From Neolewinella antarctica (GTDB lineage Bacteria; Bacteroidota; Bacteroidia; Chitinophagales; Saprospiraceae): 64,000 nt of DNA. A model generated the notes under the pieces. That model was given only the letters and a program-made list of their open reading frames with translations. It was not told where the DNA came from and searched no databases. Below are positions 27,110-35,612 of the stretch, one piece after another (the stretch's first letter is position 1; every line of letters starts with the position of its first letter). The stretch covers positions 310,001 to 374,000 of the forward strand of contig NZ_JAATJH010000003.1 in assembly GCF_011927835.1 (NCBI RefSeq), written 5' to 3'. The translations under genes and the position numbers were made by a program.

Positions 27110-27143
27110 CGTTACGTTCGGGCTAGCAGCTCTCGACCTACAA
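27110..27143. repeat. GGGCCTCYGGCCCGAAC palindromic repeat, half unit
   Basis: Only the right arm is present (ACGTTCGGGCTAGCAGCTCT and CGACCTAC), directly after full unit 2. Confidence 0.6.
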
Positions 27144-27320
27144 GACCTTAGGTGGAAGGCCCAGTGCCTCGGCACGATACGATATTTCCCCGGACGGTAC
27201 GCCATCCCCTGGCGCGCGTGCATTCGGCCCCGTCGGTCTTATGGTTACCCGCGCCGGGGCGGTGCATCGACCGAGCCTACCGAACGTGCGGAAGAACCCT
27301 GCTTATTCAGATACTTGCTC

Positions 27321-27340
27321 TGCACCCGCGTCCGCGCCCA
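27321..27340 (+). repeat. 19-bp GC-rich dispersed repeat, copy 6
   Basis: TGCACCCGCGTCCGCGCCCA. Forms an inverted pair with copy 7, nine bases downstream, which would fold into a hairpin of about 16 bp. Confidence 0.65.
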
Positions 27341-27349
27341 AATAAATAA

Positions 27350-27367
27350 TGCGCGGGCGCGGGTGCC
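27350..27367 (-). repeat. 19-bp GC-rich dispersed repeat, copy 7
   Basis: TGCGCGGGCGCGGGTGCC, inverted relative to copy 6. Lies 14 bp before the atpDC terminator region. Confidence 0.65.
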
Positions 27368-27380
27368 AAGGAATTGCGGT

Positions 27381-27424
27381 AAAAGCAAAGAACCCCGACC
27401 AGCCAGCAAGCTAATCGGGGTTCC
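27381..27424 (-). terminator. Terminator of atpDC
   Basis: Read on the minus strand, GGAACCCCGAT pairs with TCGGGGTTC around a ~14-nt loop containing the minor dyad AGCTTGCTGGCT, followed by TTTGCTTTT. It lies about 20 bp after the atpC stop. Confidence 0.85.
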
Positions 27425-27446
27425 ATATATGTTTAAAATCTAGTAA

Positions 27447-27758
27447 TTACCGCAGGTTCCGGGCGCCCTGCACCAACAGGTTAACCTTATTGTTAAGTAC
27501 TTCTACAAAGCCTCCCTCAATCGTAAAGGTGAGTTCACGGCTCGTATCCGTGCCTTCCTGCATGCTTTCGCTTTCATTGTCGAAAAAGCGAAATCCAGTT
27601 TGTGAAGGTTGTAGTACAACTTTACCGCCGGACAGCGCGGACACCAACGGTGCGTGATTTTCCAACAACTGAAAAGAACCTTCGATGCCGGGCAGGGAAA
27701 CTTTGGAAATGGTACCGCTGAAAATCGTGCGGTCGGGCGTCAGTACGGAGATATTCAT
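27447..27758 (-). CDS. atpC: ATP synthase F1 epsilon subunit, short form
   Basis: 103 residues. Part of the F1 rotor stalk. The sequence covers the N-terminal beta-sandwich: MNISVLTPDRTIFSGTISKVSLPGIEGSFQLLENHAPLVSALSGGKVVL, ending FTIEGGFVEVLNNKVNLLV. A short insertion (ESESMQEGTDTSREL) replaces the usual turn before the last strands. The two C-terminal inhibitory helices of the 130-140-residue form are missing, so the usual epsilon brake on ATP hydrolysis cannot operate. A similar short form occurs in other Bacteroidota. Gap of 119 bp to atpD upstream. Confidence 0.92.
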   Translation of the reverse strand: MNISVLTPDRTIFSGTISKVSLPGIEGSFQLLENHAPLVSALSGGKVVLQPSQTGFRFFDNESESMQEGTDTSRELTFTIEGGFVEVLNNKVNLLVQGARNLR

Positions 27759-27877
27759 AGTTGGTAGTGTGTAGCGGCTGCGCCGCGGTAGTATGATGGT
27801 ATTATAGTCGTCTAGAAGAATTGAAAGCTTGTCGGTGCTGTATTACCTTACTATCCTTCTACTTTCAATACCATACT

Positions 27878-29473
<1,596 letters not shown>

Positions 29474-29476
29474 TTA

Positions 29477-30110
29477 GTCTGGGGTCTTTGGTCTTTGGTC
29501 TAAGGTCTAGGGTCTGTAGTCTCTGGTCTGTAGTCCTTGACCGATTGGTGTAATCTAAGGGACGCTTTACCTCGCTCGTGTGGGTTTGTTATCCACGTAT
29601 TTGTCTTCAAACTTGGTTGGGTTTCTGATCATGAATAAGACTAGTTTTGTTACACTCTCTGATTTGATGTGGAGGCGGTTGTACGTATCGTTGTCGATGT
29701 ATTCGCACTTTCGCGCAAAACGCAACCAAGTTTCCGTTTCGTAACTCTCGCCGAGTGAGTCAGTAAGCTTAGAAATAAAATGCCTCGGGTATCGACGCTT
29801 CGCATATCCTTCCGCCAAGTTGCTGCAAACGGAACGCGAGGAGCGTCGAATCTGATCGGTAAGACTCCTATCCTCATTTCGAGGGAAATGCTTCGTTACC
29901 TCAAAAATATCGTGCGCTAAATCTTCTGCCACTAAGTAAGCCTGCAACTTCGTAAATCCGTAATTCATAATATCGCATTTGTCCCAAATCACTACAATAA
30001 CCGAGCAAGTACAAAGATTTACCCGAATATTTGCGTTTAAAGACGAATAAAAACGATCTTCAAAGACCAAAGACCAAAGACCAAAGACCAAAGACCAAAG
30101 ACCCTTGACC
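29477..30110. mobile_element. Heptamer-array element carrying a four-helix-bundle gene
   Basis: The left end is nine 7-bp units of the form nnnGTCT in strict register (29477-29536; GGTCTTT is the commonest). The right end is six perfect AAAGACC units (30062-30103) plus CTTGACC. The two arrays are inverted and would pair. Between them lies a single gene (29567-29968, minus) and a ~90-bp leader. Outer neighbours are the atpDC promoter and the start codon of the thioesterase gene. The layout parallels the gene-less elements at 13.2 and 44.9 kb, which use a different heptamer (CTACCGC). Confidence 0.7.
29567..29968 (-). CDS. Four-helix-bundle protein (S23/IVP family, TIGR02436)
   Basis: 133 residues from ATG 29968; the upstream frame only translates the heptamers (LWSLVFGLWSLVF). 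Typical pattern: KLQAYLVAEDLAHDIFEVTKHFP, then LTDQIRRSSRSVCSNLAEGYAKR, HFISKLTDSLGESYETETWLRFA and a final helix IKSESVTKLVLFMIRN. Relatives are encoded in intervening sequences of 23S rRNA genes and, as Avd, assist the reverse transcriptase in diversity-generating retroelements; all form positively charged nucleic-acid-binding pentamers or bundles. No reverse transcriptase or rRNA lies nearby. Its place inside paired heptamer arrays suggests a role in maintaining or moving the element. Confidence 0.9.
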   Translation of the reverse strand: MNYGFTKLQAYLVAEDLAHDIFEVTKHFPRNEDRSLTDQIRRSSRSVCSNLAEGYAKRRYPRHFISKLTDSLGESYETETWLRFARKCEYIDNDTYNRLHIKSESVTKLVLFMIRNPTKFEDKYVDNKPTRAR

Positions 30111-30515
30111 CACAAAACCACCTACCGAGTAAACTACGCCGACACCGACCAAATGGGCTACCTCTACCACGGCCGCTACGCCGTCCTCTACGAAATTGGC
30201 CGCACCGAAATGCTCCGCAGCCTCGGCTTCACCTACGCCAACATGGAAACCGAGCACGGCGTGATGATGCCCGTCATGAGCCTCAACCAACGCTTCGTGC
30301 GCCCGGCGCGTTACGATGAGGTGCTGGAGATTACCACTACCTTGCGCCACCCGCCCGGTAAAACCATCACTTTTTACGTGGAAATCCGCAACCCCGGCGG
30401 TAAATTGGTGAACGGCGGCAGCGTAAAACTGTGTTTTGTTGACGCCGTGACTAAACGGAGCTGCCCCGTGCCGCCTTATCTACTCGAACAAGTGCAACCG
30501 TATTTTGAAGTTTAA
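30105..30515 (+). CDS. YbgC/4HBT-type acyl-CoA thioesterase
   Basis: 136 residues. Hot-dog fold with the motif RVNYADTDQMGYLYHGRYAVLYEIGRTEMLR, in which the Asp of YADTDQMG is the usual catalytic residue. The best start is TTG 30105, in the last degenerate unit (CTTGACC) of the heptamer array; no ATG gives a full N-terminus. The element therefore supplies the start codon and all of the leader. The C-terminus overlaps the yihY start by 11 bp, so both genes are translated from one message. Confidence 0.88.
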   Translation: MTHKTTYRVNYADTDQMGYLYHGRYAVLYEIGRTEMLRSLGFTYANMETEHGVMMPVMSLNQRFVRPARYDEVLEITTTLRHPPGKTITFYVEIRNPGGKLVNGGSVKLCFVDAVTKRSCPVPPYLLEQVQPYFEV

Positions 30516-31527
30516 AGCCCCGGACCTGGACGCGATCAAGCGTTACTTCCTCGAGCATCCCTTCTGGATCGGGCTACTCAAGTATTCTAAAGAAAACTCC
30601 TTTATCGGCTTCGACGGCGTGCCAATCCACGACGTGGTCGTCTTTACGTATAACGAATTGATGCGGGACGACCTGTTCACCCGGGCAAATTCCGTCGCCT
30701 TCAGTTTTTTTCTGTCCCTCTTTCCTTCGATGCTCACCCTGTTCACGTTGCTACCGTTTGCGCTGGACATCATGGTTATCTGGTTCCCCCAACTCGACGA
30801 TTTCAACACCGTGATGTACGAAGAGATTAAGCGCGTCATGCCCGGCCAGGCGGGGGACATCGTTTTTGGCTTCGTGCAGGAAATCACCAACCAGCCGAAG
30901 CTCGGTCTGCTCAGTTTCGGTTTCTTGCTGGCCATCTATTTTTCCACGAATGGGATGATCGCGCTCATGCAGGCGTTCGAAAAGAGTTACGTGCGGGTGT
31001 TTAAGCAGCGCAACGTCATCCGCAAACGCATCGTCGCTACGGGCCTGACCTTTCTGATTGGCCTGTTCATCGTGGCCAGCACGGTCTTCGTTATCCTCGG
31101 CAACTCCATCATCGAGTGGATGACCGATGTGGTCGGCATCGGGGCGGTGACCGCCTTTATGGTCAACGTCCTGCGCTGGCTGGTTATGCTGTTGCTTTAC
31201 TACGCCACCATCGGCTCTCTGTATCGGTTCGGCGCGTCGACGATCAAGCGCTTTAGCTACTTCAGCCCGGGCGTGACGCTGGCCACGGTGCTTTCTCTAG
31301 CCACGTCGGTTGCCTTCTCTTTCTACGTCGATGGCTTCAATCGTTACGACACCTACGCCAAGTTCTACGGCTCCATCGCCACGATCATCATCATCATGCT
31401 CTGGCTGCAGCTCAACGCGCTCATCCTCATAATAGGGTTCGAGCTAAATGCGGCGATTGCGGTACGGCGAGACCTAACGCGCGCGCCGAAGGCCGATCAG
31501 TTGGATGAAAGTGGGGAGGAGGAATAA
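30505..31527 (+). CDS. YihY/BrkB family inner-membrane protein
   Basis: 340 residues from a TTG that overlaps the thioesterase stop. Six membrane helices with the family patterns: FTRANSVAFSFFLSLFPSMLTLFTLLPF, LLSFGFLLAIYFSTNGMIALMQAFEKSY and the closing YGSIATIIIIMLWLQLNALILIIGFELNAAI. Long annotated as RNase BN in error; the function is unknown, transport is suspected. Coupled to the thioesterase gene. Confidence 0.9.
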   Translation: MKFKAPDLDAIKRYFLEHPFWIGLLKYSKENSFIGFDGVPIHDVVVFTYNELMRDDLFTRANSVAFSFFLSLFPSMLTLFTLLPFALDIMVIWFPQLDDFNTVMYEEIKRVMPGQAGDIVFGFVQEITNQPKLGLLSFGFLLAIYFSTNGMIALMQAFEKSYVRVFKQRNVIRKRIVATGLTFLIGLFIVASTVFVILGNSIIEWMTDVVGIGAVTAFMVNVLRWLVMLLLYYATIGSLYRFGASTIKRFSYFSPGVTLATVLSLATSVAFSFYVDGFNRYDTYAKFYGSIATIIIIMLWLQLNALILIIGFELNAAIAVRRDLTRAPKADQLDESGEEE

Positions 31528-31584
31528 AGAATAAAGAGCAAAGAAAAAGGATCGCGGCAAAATCTCCATACAAGTAGCCGTAGC

Positions 31585-31645
31585 TACCAGCCTACCGCCT
31601 ACTAGCCTACTAGCCTACCAGCCTACCAGCCTACCGCCTACCTCC
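31585..31645. repeat. Solo CTACCGC/CCTACYAG heptamer-octamer array
   Basis: Seven to eight units CCTACCG, CCTACTAG and CCTACCAG in one orientation, with no inverted partner nearby. Same family as the arrays at 13.4 and 45.0 kb. It lies in the gap between yihY and the nfeD-like gene and may be a relic of one arm. Confidence 0.65.
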
Positions 31646-31746
31646 CTCTCCTAGACCAACGTCCCCCAAAGTTCGACCAACAGCCTTATCTTAGGTCAAC
31701 TCTACTACCCGGCAAATCCGTTATAGAGTTGTTAATTTCATACACC

Positions 31747-32259
31747 ATGATCGAACTACTCACCACTATTTCTCTCGTCTCCGGCGGAATTCTGTTTTTG
31801 CTCCTGTTGCTTTCCCTGCTCGGCGGATTAGATCTCGACGTGGATGTAGATGCGGACGCCGACGGTCTGGGCATCTTTAAATCCGTGCTCACCTTTGTAT
31901 CCATGGGGGCCTGGGTGGTGAAACTGATGCTCGTCTCTTACGATAATCCAGCGCTTGCTTTCACGGTGGGCGCGGCCGCGGGTGCCGTGGGGGTGTGGGT
32001 AATGAGCCAGTTACTGAAACTGATGCTCCGGCAGGAATCGAACGTAAATTTCAAAGCGGACGACGCCCTCTTCCAGCAGGGCAAAGTCTACCTGAAAATA
32101 CCCGGCGAAGGACAAGGGCTTGTCAACGTCCGCGTCAAGGGGCGCAACCGCGAATTCAAAGCCACCGCCGAAGATGGTCTCGAACTGCCAACGGGCACGC
32201 CGGTCGAAGTAGTCAACTTGGCTGCGGACGGTAGTATCGTTGTCCGGCAACTCGCTTAG
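31747..32259 (+). CDS. NfeD-like membrane protein
   Basis: 170 residues from ATG 31747. Two to three membrane segments (LLTTISLVSGGILFLLLLLSLLGG; SVLTFVSMGAWVVKLML; ALAFTVGAAAGAVGVWVMSQLL) separated by a striking acidic loop DLDVDVDADADG, then a C-terminal OB-fold domain (KVYLKIPGEGQGLVNVRVKGRNREFKATAEDGLELPTGTPVEVV). NfeD proteins are partners of flotillin-type proteins, and here the flotillin gene follows 78 bp later. GAAAGAVG in the third helix is encoded by a copy of the 19-bp repeat. Confidence 0.82.
   Translation: MIELLTTISLVSGGILFLLLLLSLLGGLDLDVDVDADADGLGIFKSVLTFVSMGAWVVKLMLVSYDNPALAFTVGAAAGAVGVWVMSQLLKLMLRQESNVNFKADDALFQQGKVYLKIPGEGQGLVNVRVKGRNREFKATAEDGLELPTGTPVEVVNLAADGSIVVRQLA
31968..31986 (-). 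repeat. 19-bp GC-rich dispersed repeat, copy 8 (inside a CDS)
   Basis: GGGCGCGGCCGCGGGTGCC within the nfeD-like gene, encoding Gly-Ala-Ala-Ala-Gly-Ala in a membrane helix. Could be chance GC-rich coding, but the match to the consensus is close. Confidence 0.45.
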
Positions 32260-32337
32260 CGATCATCACGACAATAATCAAACGTTACAACACTAAATCA
32301 CACGAACCTTTATCTTTAACACTCAACCCTTTCCATT

Positions 32338-33915
32338 ATGTTAGAACTCATCGGAGGCGTAGTCGTCCTCATCCTCATGTTCCTGTTCTTTCTCGTCAGC
32401 CGGTACAAGCGCTGCCCTTCCGATAAGATCCTTGTCGTGTACGGTAAAACGAGCGGTGGAACGTCCGCGCAGTGTTACGCCGGTGGTGCTGCTTTCGTCT
32501 GGCCCGTGATTCAGGACTACAAATACCTCGATCTCACCCCGCTTTCCATCGACGTTAACCTGAAGGACGCCCTTTCGAAGCAAAACATCCGCGTTAACGT
32601 CCCCTCGCAGTTCACTATCGGTATCGGCGAGGACGAGAAACTGATGCTCGCCGCGGCCAATCGGCTCCTTTCCCTGAACCGCGACGAGATCGCCCGCCTC
32701 AGCCAGGAAATCATCATGGGCCAGATGCGCCTCGTGATCGCCACTATGGACATCGAAGAACTGAACACCGATCGCGACAAGTTTGTCAGCAGCGTTTACG
32801 AGAACGTCGGTGAAGAACTCCACAAAATCGGTCTGCGCCTGATTAACGTAAACGTAACCGACATCCAGGACGAATCCGGCTACATCGCCGCCCTCGGTCA
32901 GGAAGCCGCCGCCCGCGCCATCAACGAAGCCGAAGTAAAAGTCGCCCAGGAGAAGCGAACCGGTAGCATTGGCCGCGCCGAAGCAATCCAGGAGCAACGC
33001 ACGAAAGTAGCCGCCCTCACCGCCCAGGCGGAGATCGGGGAAGCCGAAGCCCAGCAGGAACAACGCATCAAGATTGCCGACGCCAACTCCCGTGCCATGG
33101 TCGGTGAGGCCGAAGCCCAGCAGGCCCAGCGGATCAAGGTCGCCGACGCTAACTCTCGCGCCGAGATCGGAGAATCAAAGTTCCAGGCCGAAGCCCAGGA
33201 AGGAAAGAACGAAGCGGCCATCAAGATCGCCGCTTCCAACGCCGGGCGCGACGTCGCCCTCGCCGAAGCCAATCGCCAGGCCGAAGCCGCCCGCAAAGTA
33301 GCTAAAGCCAGAGCCGAAGAGGAGTCCTACAAAGCCCAAACCGCCGCCGAACTCGCCCGCGCCGGCACCGAGAAAGCCCGCATGGAAGCCGAGCAAGTCG
33401 TCATGGCCGACATCGATAAGCAAAAAGCCATCATCGCCGCCCAGGCGCAGGCCGAAAGTCGCCGCGAAATCGCCCGCGGTGAAGCCGATGCCGCCCTCGC
33501 TCGTTACCAGGCGGATGCTAAAGGTGTCGAAGAAGTGCTCAGCAAGCAAGCCGAAGGTTTCCGCCGCCTGGTGGACGCCGCCGGTGGAGACTCGCAAGCC
33601 GCCATCAACTACCTGATGCTCGACAAGCTCGAAGCACTGACCCAGATTCAGACGAACGCCATCAAGGACATCGAGATCGACAAGGTTGTCGTTTACGACA
33701 ACGGTAATGGTCAGGGCGTCGGCAACTTCGTGCAGGGACTCTACGGTATGGTGCCGCAACTCAATGATTTCCTCAACCAGAGCGGGATGCAGTTACCCAC
33801 TGGATTAGTGAACAATTTGGGGGAGAAAACCGCTCCAGTACCCGTGGCTCCGGCCAAAAAGAACGGTAAGTCACACGGCCCGGTCACCGACGCCGAGGTG
33901 GTGAAAAATTCCTAA
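32338..33915 (+). CDS. Flotillin (SPFH/band 7) family protein
   Basis: 525 residues. Membrane scaffold that organises lipid domains. N-terminal hydrophobic hairpin (LELIGGVVVLILMFLFFLVS), SPFH domain (residues about 30-200, including LRLINVNVTDIQDESGYI), then a long Ala/Glu-rich coiled coil (about 200-420) and a C-terminal domain. The coiled coil contains near-identical 22-residue units with the core GEAEAQQxQRIKxADANSR, repeated at residues around 235 and 257. Operon with the NfeD-like gene, the standard arrangement. Terminated at 33943-33977. Confidence 0.92.
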   Translation: MLELIGGVVVLILMFLFFLVSRYKRCPSDKILVVYGKTSGGTSAQCYAGGAAFVWPVIQDYKYLDLTPLSIDVNLKDALSKQNIRVNVPSQFTIGIGEDEKLMLAAANRLLSLNRDEIARLSQEIIMGQMRLVIATMDIEELNTDRDKFVSSVYENVGEELHKIGLRLINVNVTDIQDESGYIAALGQEAAARAINEAEVKVAQEKRTGSIGRAEAIQEQRTKVAALTAQAEIGEAEAQQEQRIKIADANSRAMVGEAEAQQAQRIKVADANSRAEIGESKFQAEAQEGKNEAAIKIAASNAGRDVALAEANRQAEAARKVAKARAEEESYKAQTAAELARAGTEKARMEAEQVVMADIDKQKAIIAAQAQAESRREIARGEADAALARYQADAKGVEEVLSKQAEGFRRLVDAAGGDSQAAINYLMLDKLEALTQIQTNAIKDIEIDKVVVYDNGNGQGVGNFVQGLYGMVPQLNDFLNQSGMQLPTGLVNNLGEKTAPVPVAPAKKNGKSHGPVTDAEVVKNS

Positions 33916-33942
33916 CCGAAGAACTTAGTTTTAAAGGTGTAT

Positions 33943-33977
33943 CGACCCGTTTCGCGTTTGCGGGACGGGTCTTTTTT
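33943..33977 (+). terminator. Terminator of the nfeD-flotillin operon
   Basis: GACCCGT (33944-33950) pairs with ACGGGTC (33965-33971), with CCCG/CGGG alternative pairing inside, then TTTTTT. Confidence 0.8.
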
Positions 33978-33978
33978 A

Positions 33979-34020
33979 GGCCGAGGGCCTCCGGCCCGAA
34001 CGTTCGTGCGGTAGCTTTAC
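33979..34020. repeat. GGGCCTCYGGCCCGAAC palindromic repeat, half unit
   Basis: GGCCGAGGGCCTCCGGCCCG, then CGTTCGTGCGGTAGC. Left arm only, immediately after the flotillin terminator. First of three family members in 300 bp. Confidence 0.7.
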
Positions 34021-34088
34021 GTCTGGTTGTCAACGGAGGAAGCGGAGTAGGAAAAGAAGGTGGATAACCCACCAAAGGGTCTCTTTTA

Positions 34089-34130
34089 GGTTGAGGGCTT
34101 CTAGCCCGAACGGCCATGCGGTAGCTTTGC
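34089..34130. repeat. GGGCCTCYGGCCCGAAC palindromic repeat, half unit
   Basis: GGTTGAGGGCTTCTAGCCCG, then ACGGCCATGCGGTAGC. Left arm only; about 110 bp after the previous one. The DNA between the three units (for example TCTGGTTGTCAACGGAGGAAG and TCTGGCTGCCTCTGGAGTAAG) is also similar, so a ~110-bp segment seems to have duplicated in tandem. Confidence 0.7.
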
Positions 34131-34200
34131 TTCTGGCTGCCTCTGGAGTAAGTTGAGTAGAAAAGAGGGAGGTTAGATTATCGAAGAGTCTTTCATTTTA

Positions 34201-34275
34201 GGTTGAGGGCTTCTAGCCCGAACGGCCATGCGGTAGCGCTACCGCCGTCACGTTCGGGCCAGAGGCCCTCAACCT
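34201..34275. repeat. GGGCCTCYGGCCCGAAC palindromic repeat, full unit
   Basis: Left arm GGTTGAGGGCTTCTAGCCCG, spacer CATGCGGTAGCGCTACCGCCGTCA with its own dyad, right arm CGTTCGGGCCAGAGGCCCTC. Ends 8 bp before the amidohydrolase stop codon, so it may also terminate that gene. Confidence 0.75.
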
Positions 34276-34283
34276 ATTGGTTA

Positions 34284-35507
34284 CTAGGAAATCCGTTCAA
34301 CTTCGGTAAACTCACCAATCCCGTAAGTGTCCGGATCAGTCCCCCGTAAATTTTTCAATTCCAATAATCCCGGCGTTTTCCCCACCTCCAAGCTACCCAA
34401 GTCCGCAAATTGCAGCGCCTCGGCCCCGTTAATGGTCGCCCACCGGAGCAGCGTCGCAAAAGAAACGTAGCTCTGGTACTTGCTGATCGTCCTCAACTCC
34501 TCCAGCACGGACAGCTGCCAGTTGGACGTCAGGCTATCGGTACCAATCGTGACTTTGGCGTCGGTATTTAGGAAGCGCGCGTAGTTGGGTAGTCGGTTCT
34601 CGATGTAGAGGTTTGCGTTCGGGCAAGTGGCCCAGTAGACACCGCTTTGGCCCCAGGCGTGCGCGGCGTGGATGTCGTCGTCACTGGTGAGGGTATTGTG
34701 TACGAAAATGGTGCGTTTAGTAGGGTCCATATGCTTCATCGCGTGGCGGATAGAAGTAATGCCGGGAGCTTCAAAATTATCCAGACTAGCGCCAAAACCC
34801 TTAAAAAAATCAACGAAGGCTCCGCCGCCGGTCTGAAAAAGTTCGTCTTCCGCTGGCGTCTCTTGGTTGTGAATACTGACGGTTTCCTGCCCGGTATTAA
34901 CGGAGTTAATCAACGCATAAAGCGGGTCGCTAACGGTGTAAGGCGCGTGCGGCACGGCGGCCTTGCGATCCTTACCCTTTACTCTTTCCTCATTACTCCC
35001 CGCTTGCTCCTCGTAGGCCTTCAGGTATGTCTCAAAATTGCTTTCCGCCGCCGCTGGCTGCAAAAAATCAAACATCTCTACGAAGCTGTAATACCGAATC
35101 GGGCTCGCTCTTTTCGTCGCCGCCGTATCGGCCTTATTGCAGATGTCGCCGACGGCTTGGATGCCGGCCTCCCACATCAGTTTGTCCTGCTTCATGATGG
35201 CCGCATCGATCGTTGCTTGGTCACTGGCACGCATCGTGATGACGTCGACTAGGAAAGGGAGCAAAGTCTTGCCGGTTTGCGACTTGCCGACAAGGTGGCT
35301 GAGTTCTAAATGGCAGTGGGTGTTGATGAAGCCGGGTATCAGGACGCCTTCGTGACGAATGGGCGCGGTCGCAGGTGCAGCGTAAGTTGGGGAGGCAGGG
35401 TCCAGCACCGCCGTAATTTTGCCAGATTCGTCGAGGCCGATAACGCCGTTTTTGATCGGGGCGGACGTGATTGGGTAGAGGTAATCGGCGGTGTGGTAGG
35501 TGATCAT
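34284..35507 (-). CDS. Metal-dependent amidohydrolase (ATZ/TRZ-MtaD type deaminase-like)
   Basis: 407 residues. Metal ligands of the superfamily are in place: HxH in FINTHCHLELSH, a His in VPHAPYTV, a His in IFVHNTLTS and the catalytic Asp in TIGTDSLTSN. The layout (composite beta domain at both ends, barrel between) fits the cytosine/guanine/S-adenosylhomocysteine deaminase group; a futalosine-pathway deaminase is one option, but no mqn genes are in view. Residues 43-48 (AAPATAP) come from a copy of the 19-bp repeat, in a loop of the N-terminal domain. Confidence 0.85.
   Translation of the reverse strand: MITYHTADYLYPITSAPIKNGVIGLDESGKITAVLDPASPTYAAPATAPIRHEGVLIPGFINTHCHLELSHLVGKSQTGKTLLPFLVDVITMRASDQATIDAAIMKQDKLMWEAGIQAVGDICNKADTAATKRASPIRYYSFVEMFDFLQPAAAESNFETYLKAYEEQAGSNEERVKGKDRKAAVPHAPYTVSDPLYALINSVNTGQETVSIHNQETPAEDELFQTGGGAFVDFFKGFGASLDNFEAPGITSIRHAMKHMDPTKRTIFVHNTLTSDDDIHAAHAWGQSGVYWATCPNANLYIENRLPNYARFLNTDAKVTIGTDSLTSNWQLSVLEELRTISKYQSYVSFATLLRWATINGAEALQFADLGSLEVGKTPGLLELKNLRGTDPDTYGIGEFTEVERIS
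35361..35379 (-). repeat. 19-bp GC-rich dispersed repeat, copy 9 (inside a CDS)
   Basis: GGGCGCGGTCGCAGGTGCA within the amidohydrolase gene, which on its coding strand reads Ala-Pro-Ala-Thr-Ala-Pro. Confidence 0.65.
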
Positions 35508-35612
35508 GGCGCGAAGGTAACCGGACGGCGTAAACTTTAGGACGTCAGCCGCGGGTACCTTAACTTACTCGCTCTCGCCGTACCAAACTACGGAAGCTTC
35601 CAATTTCAGCAA

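Larger units (their letters stand above)
26651..27446. other. Repeat-rich 0.8-kb intergenic region
   Basis: No gene is supported. It contains two complete and one partial unit of the GGGCCTC/CCCGAAC palindromic family (26847, 27021, 27110), two inverted copies of the 19-bp repeat (27321 and 27350), and the atpDC terminator (27381-27424). The only ORF (65 codons at 27152) has no protein character. Confidence 0.6.

Noticed and set aside
29969-30121. N-terminal extension of the four-helix-bundle protein (VKGLWSLVFGLWSLVF)
   Set aside because: It is a translation of the AAAGACC array and its leader. Family members begin at MNYGF-like positions.
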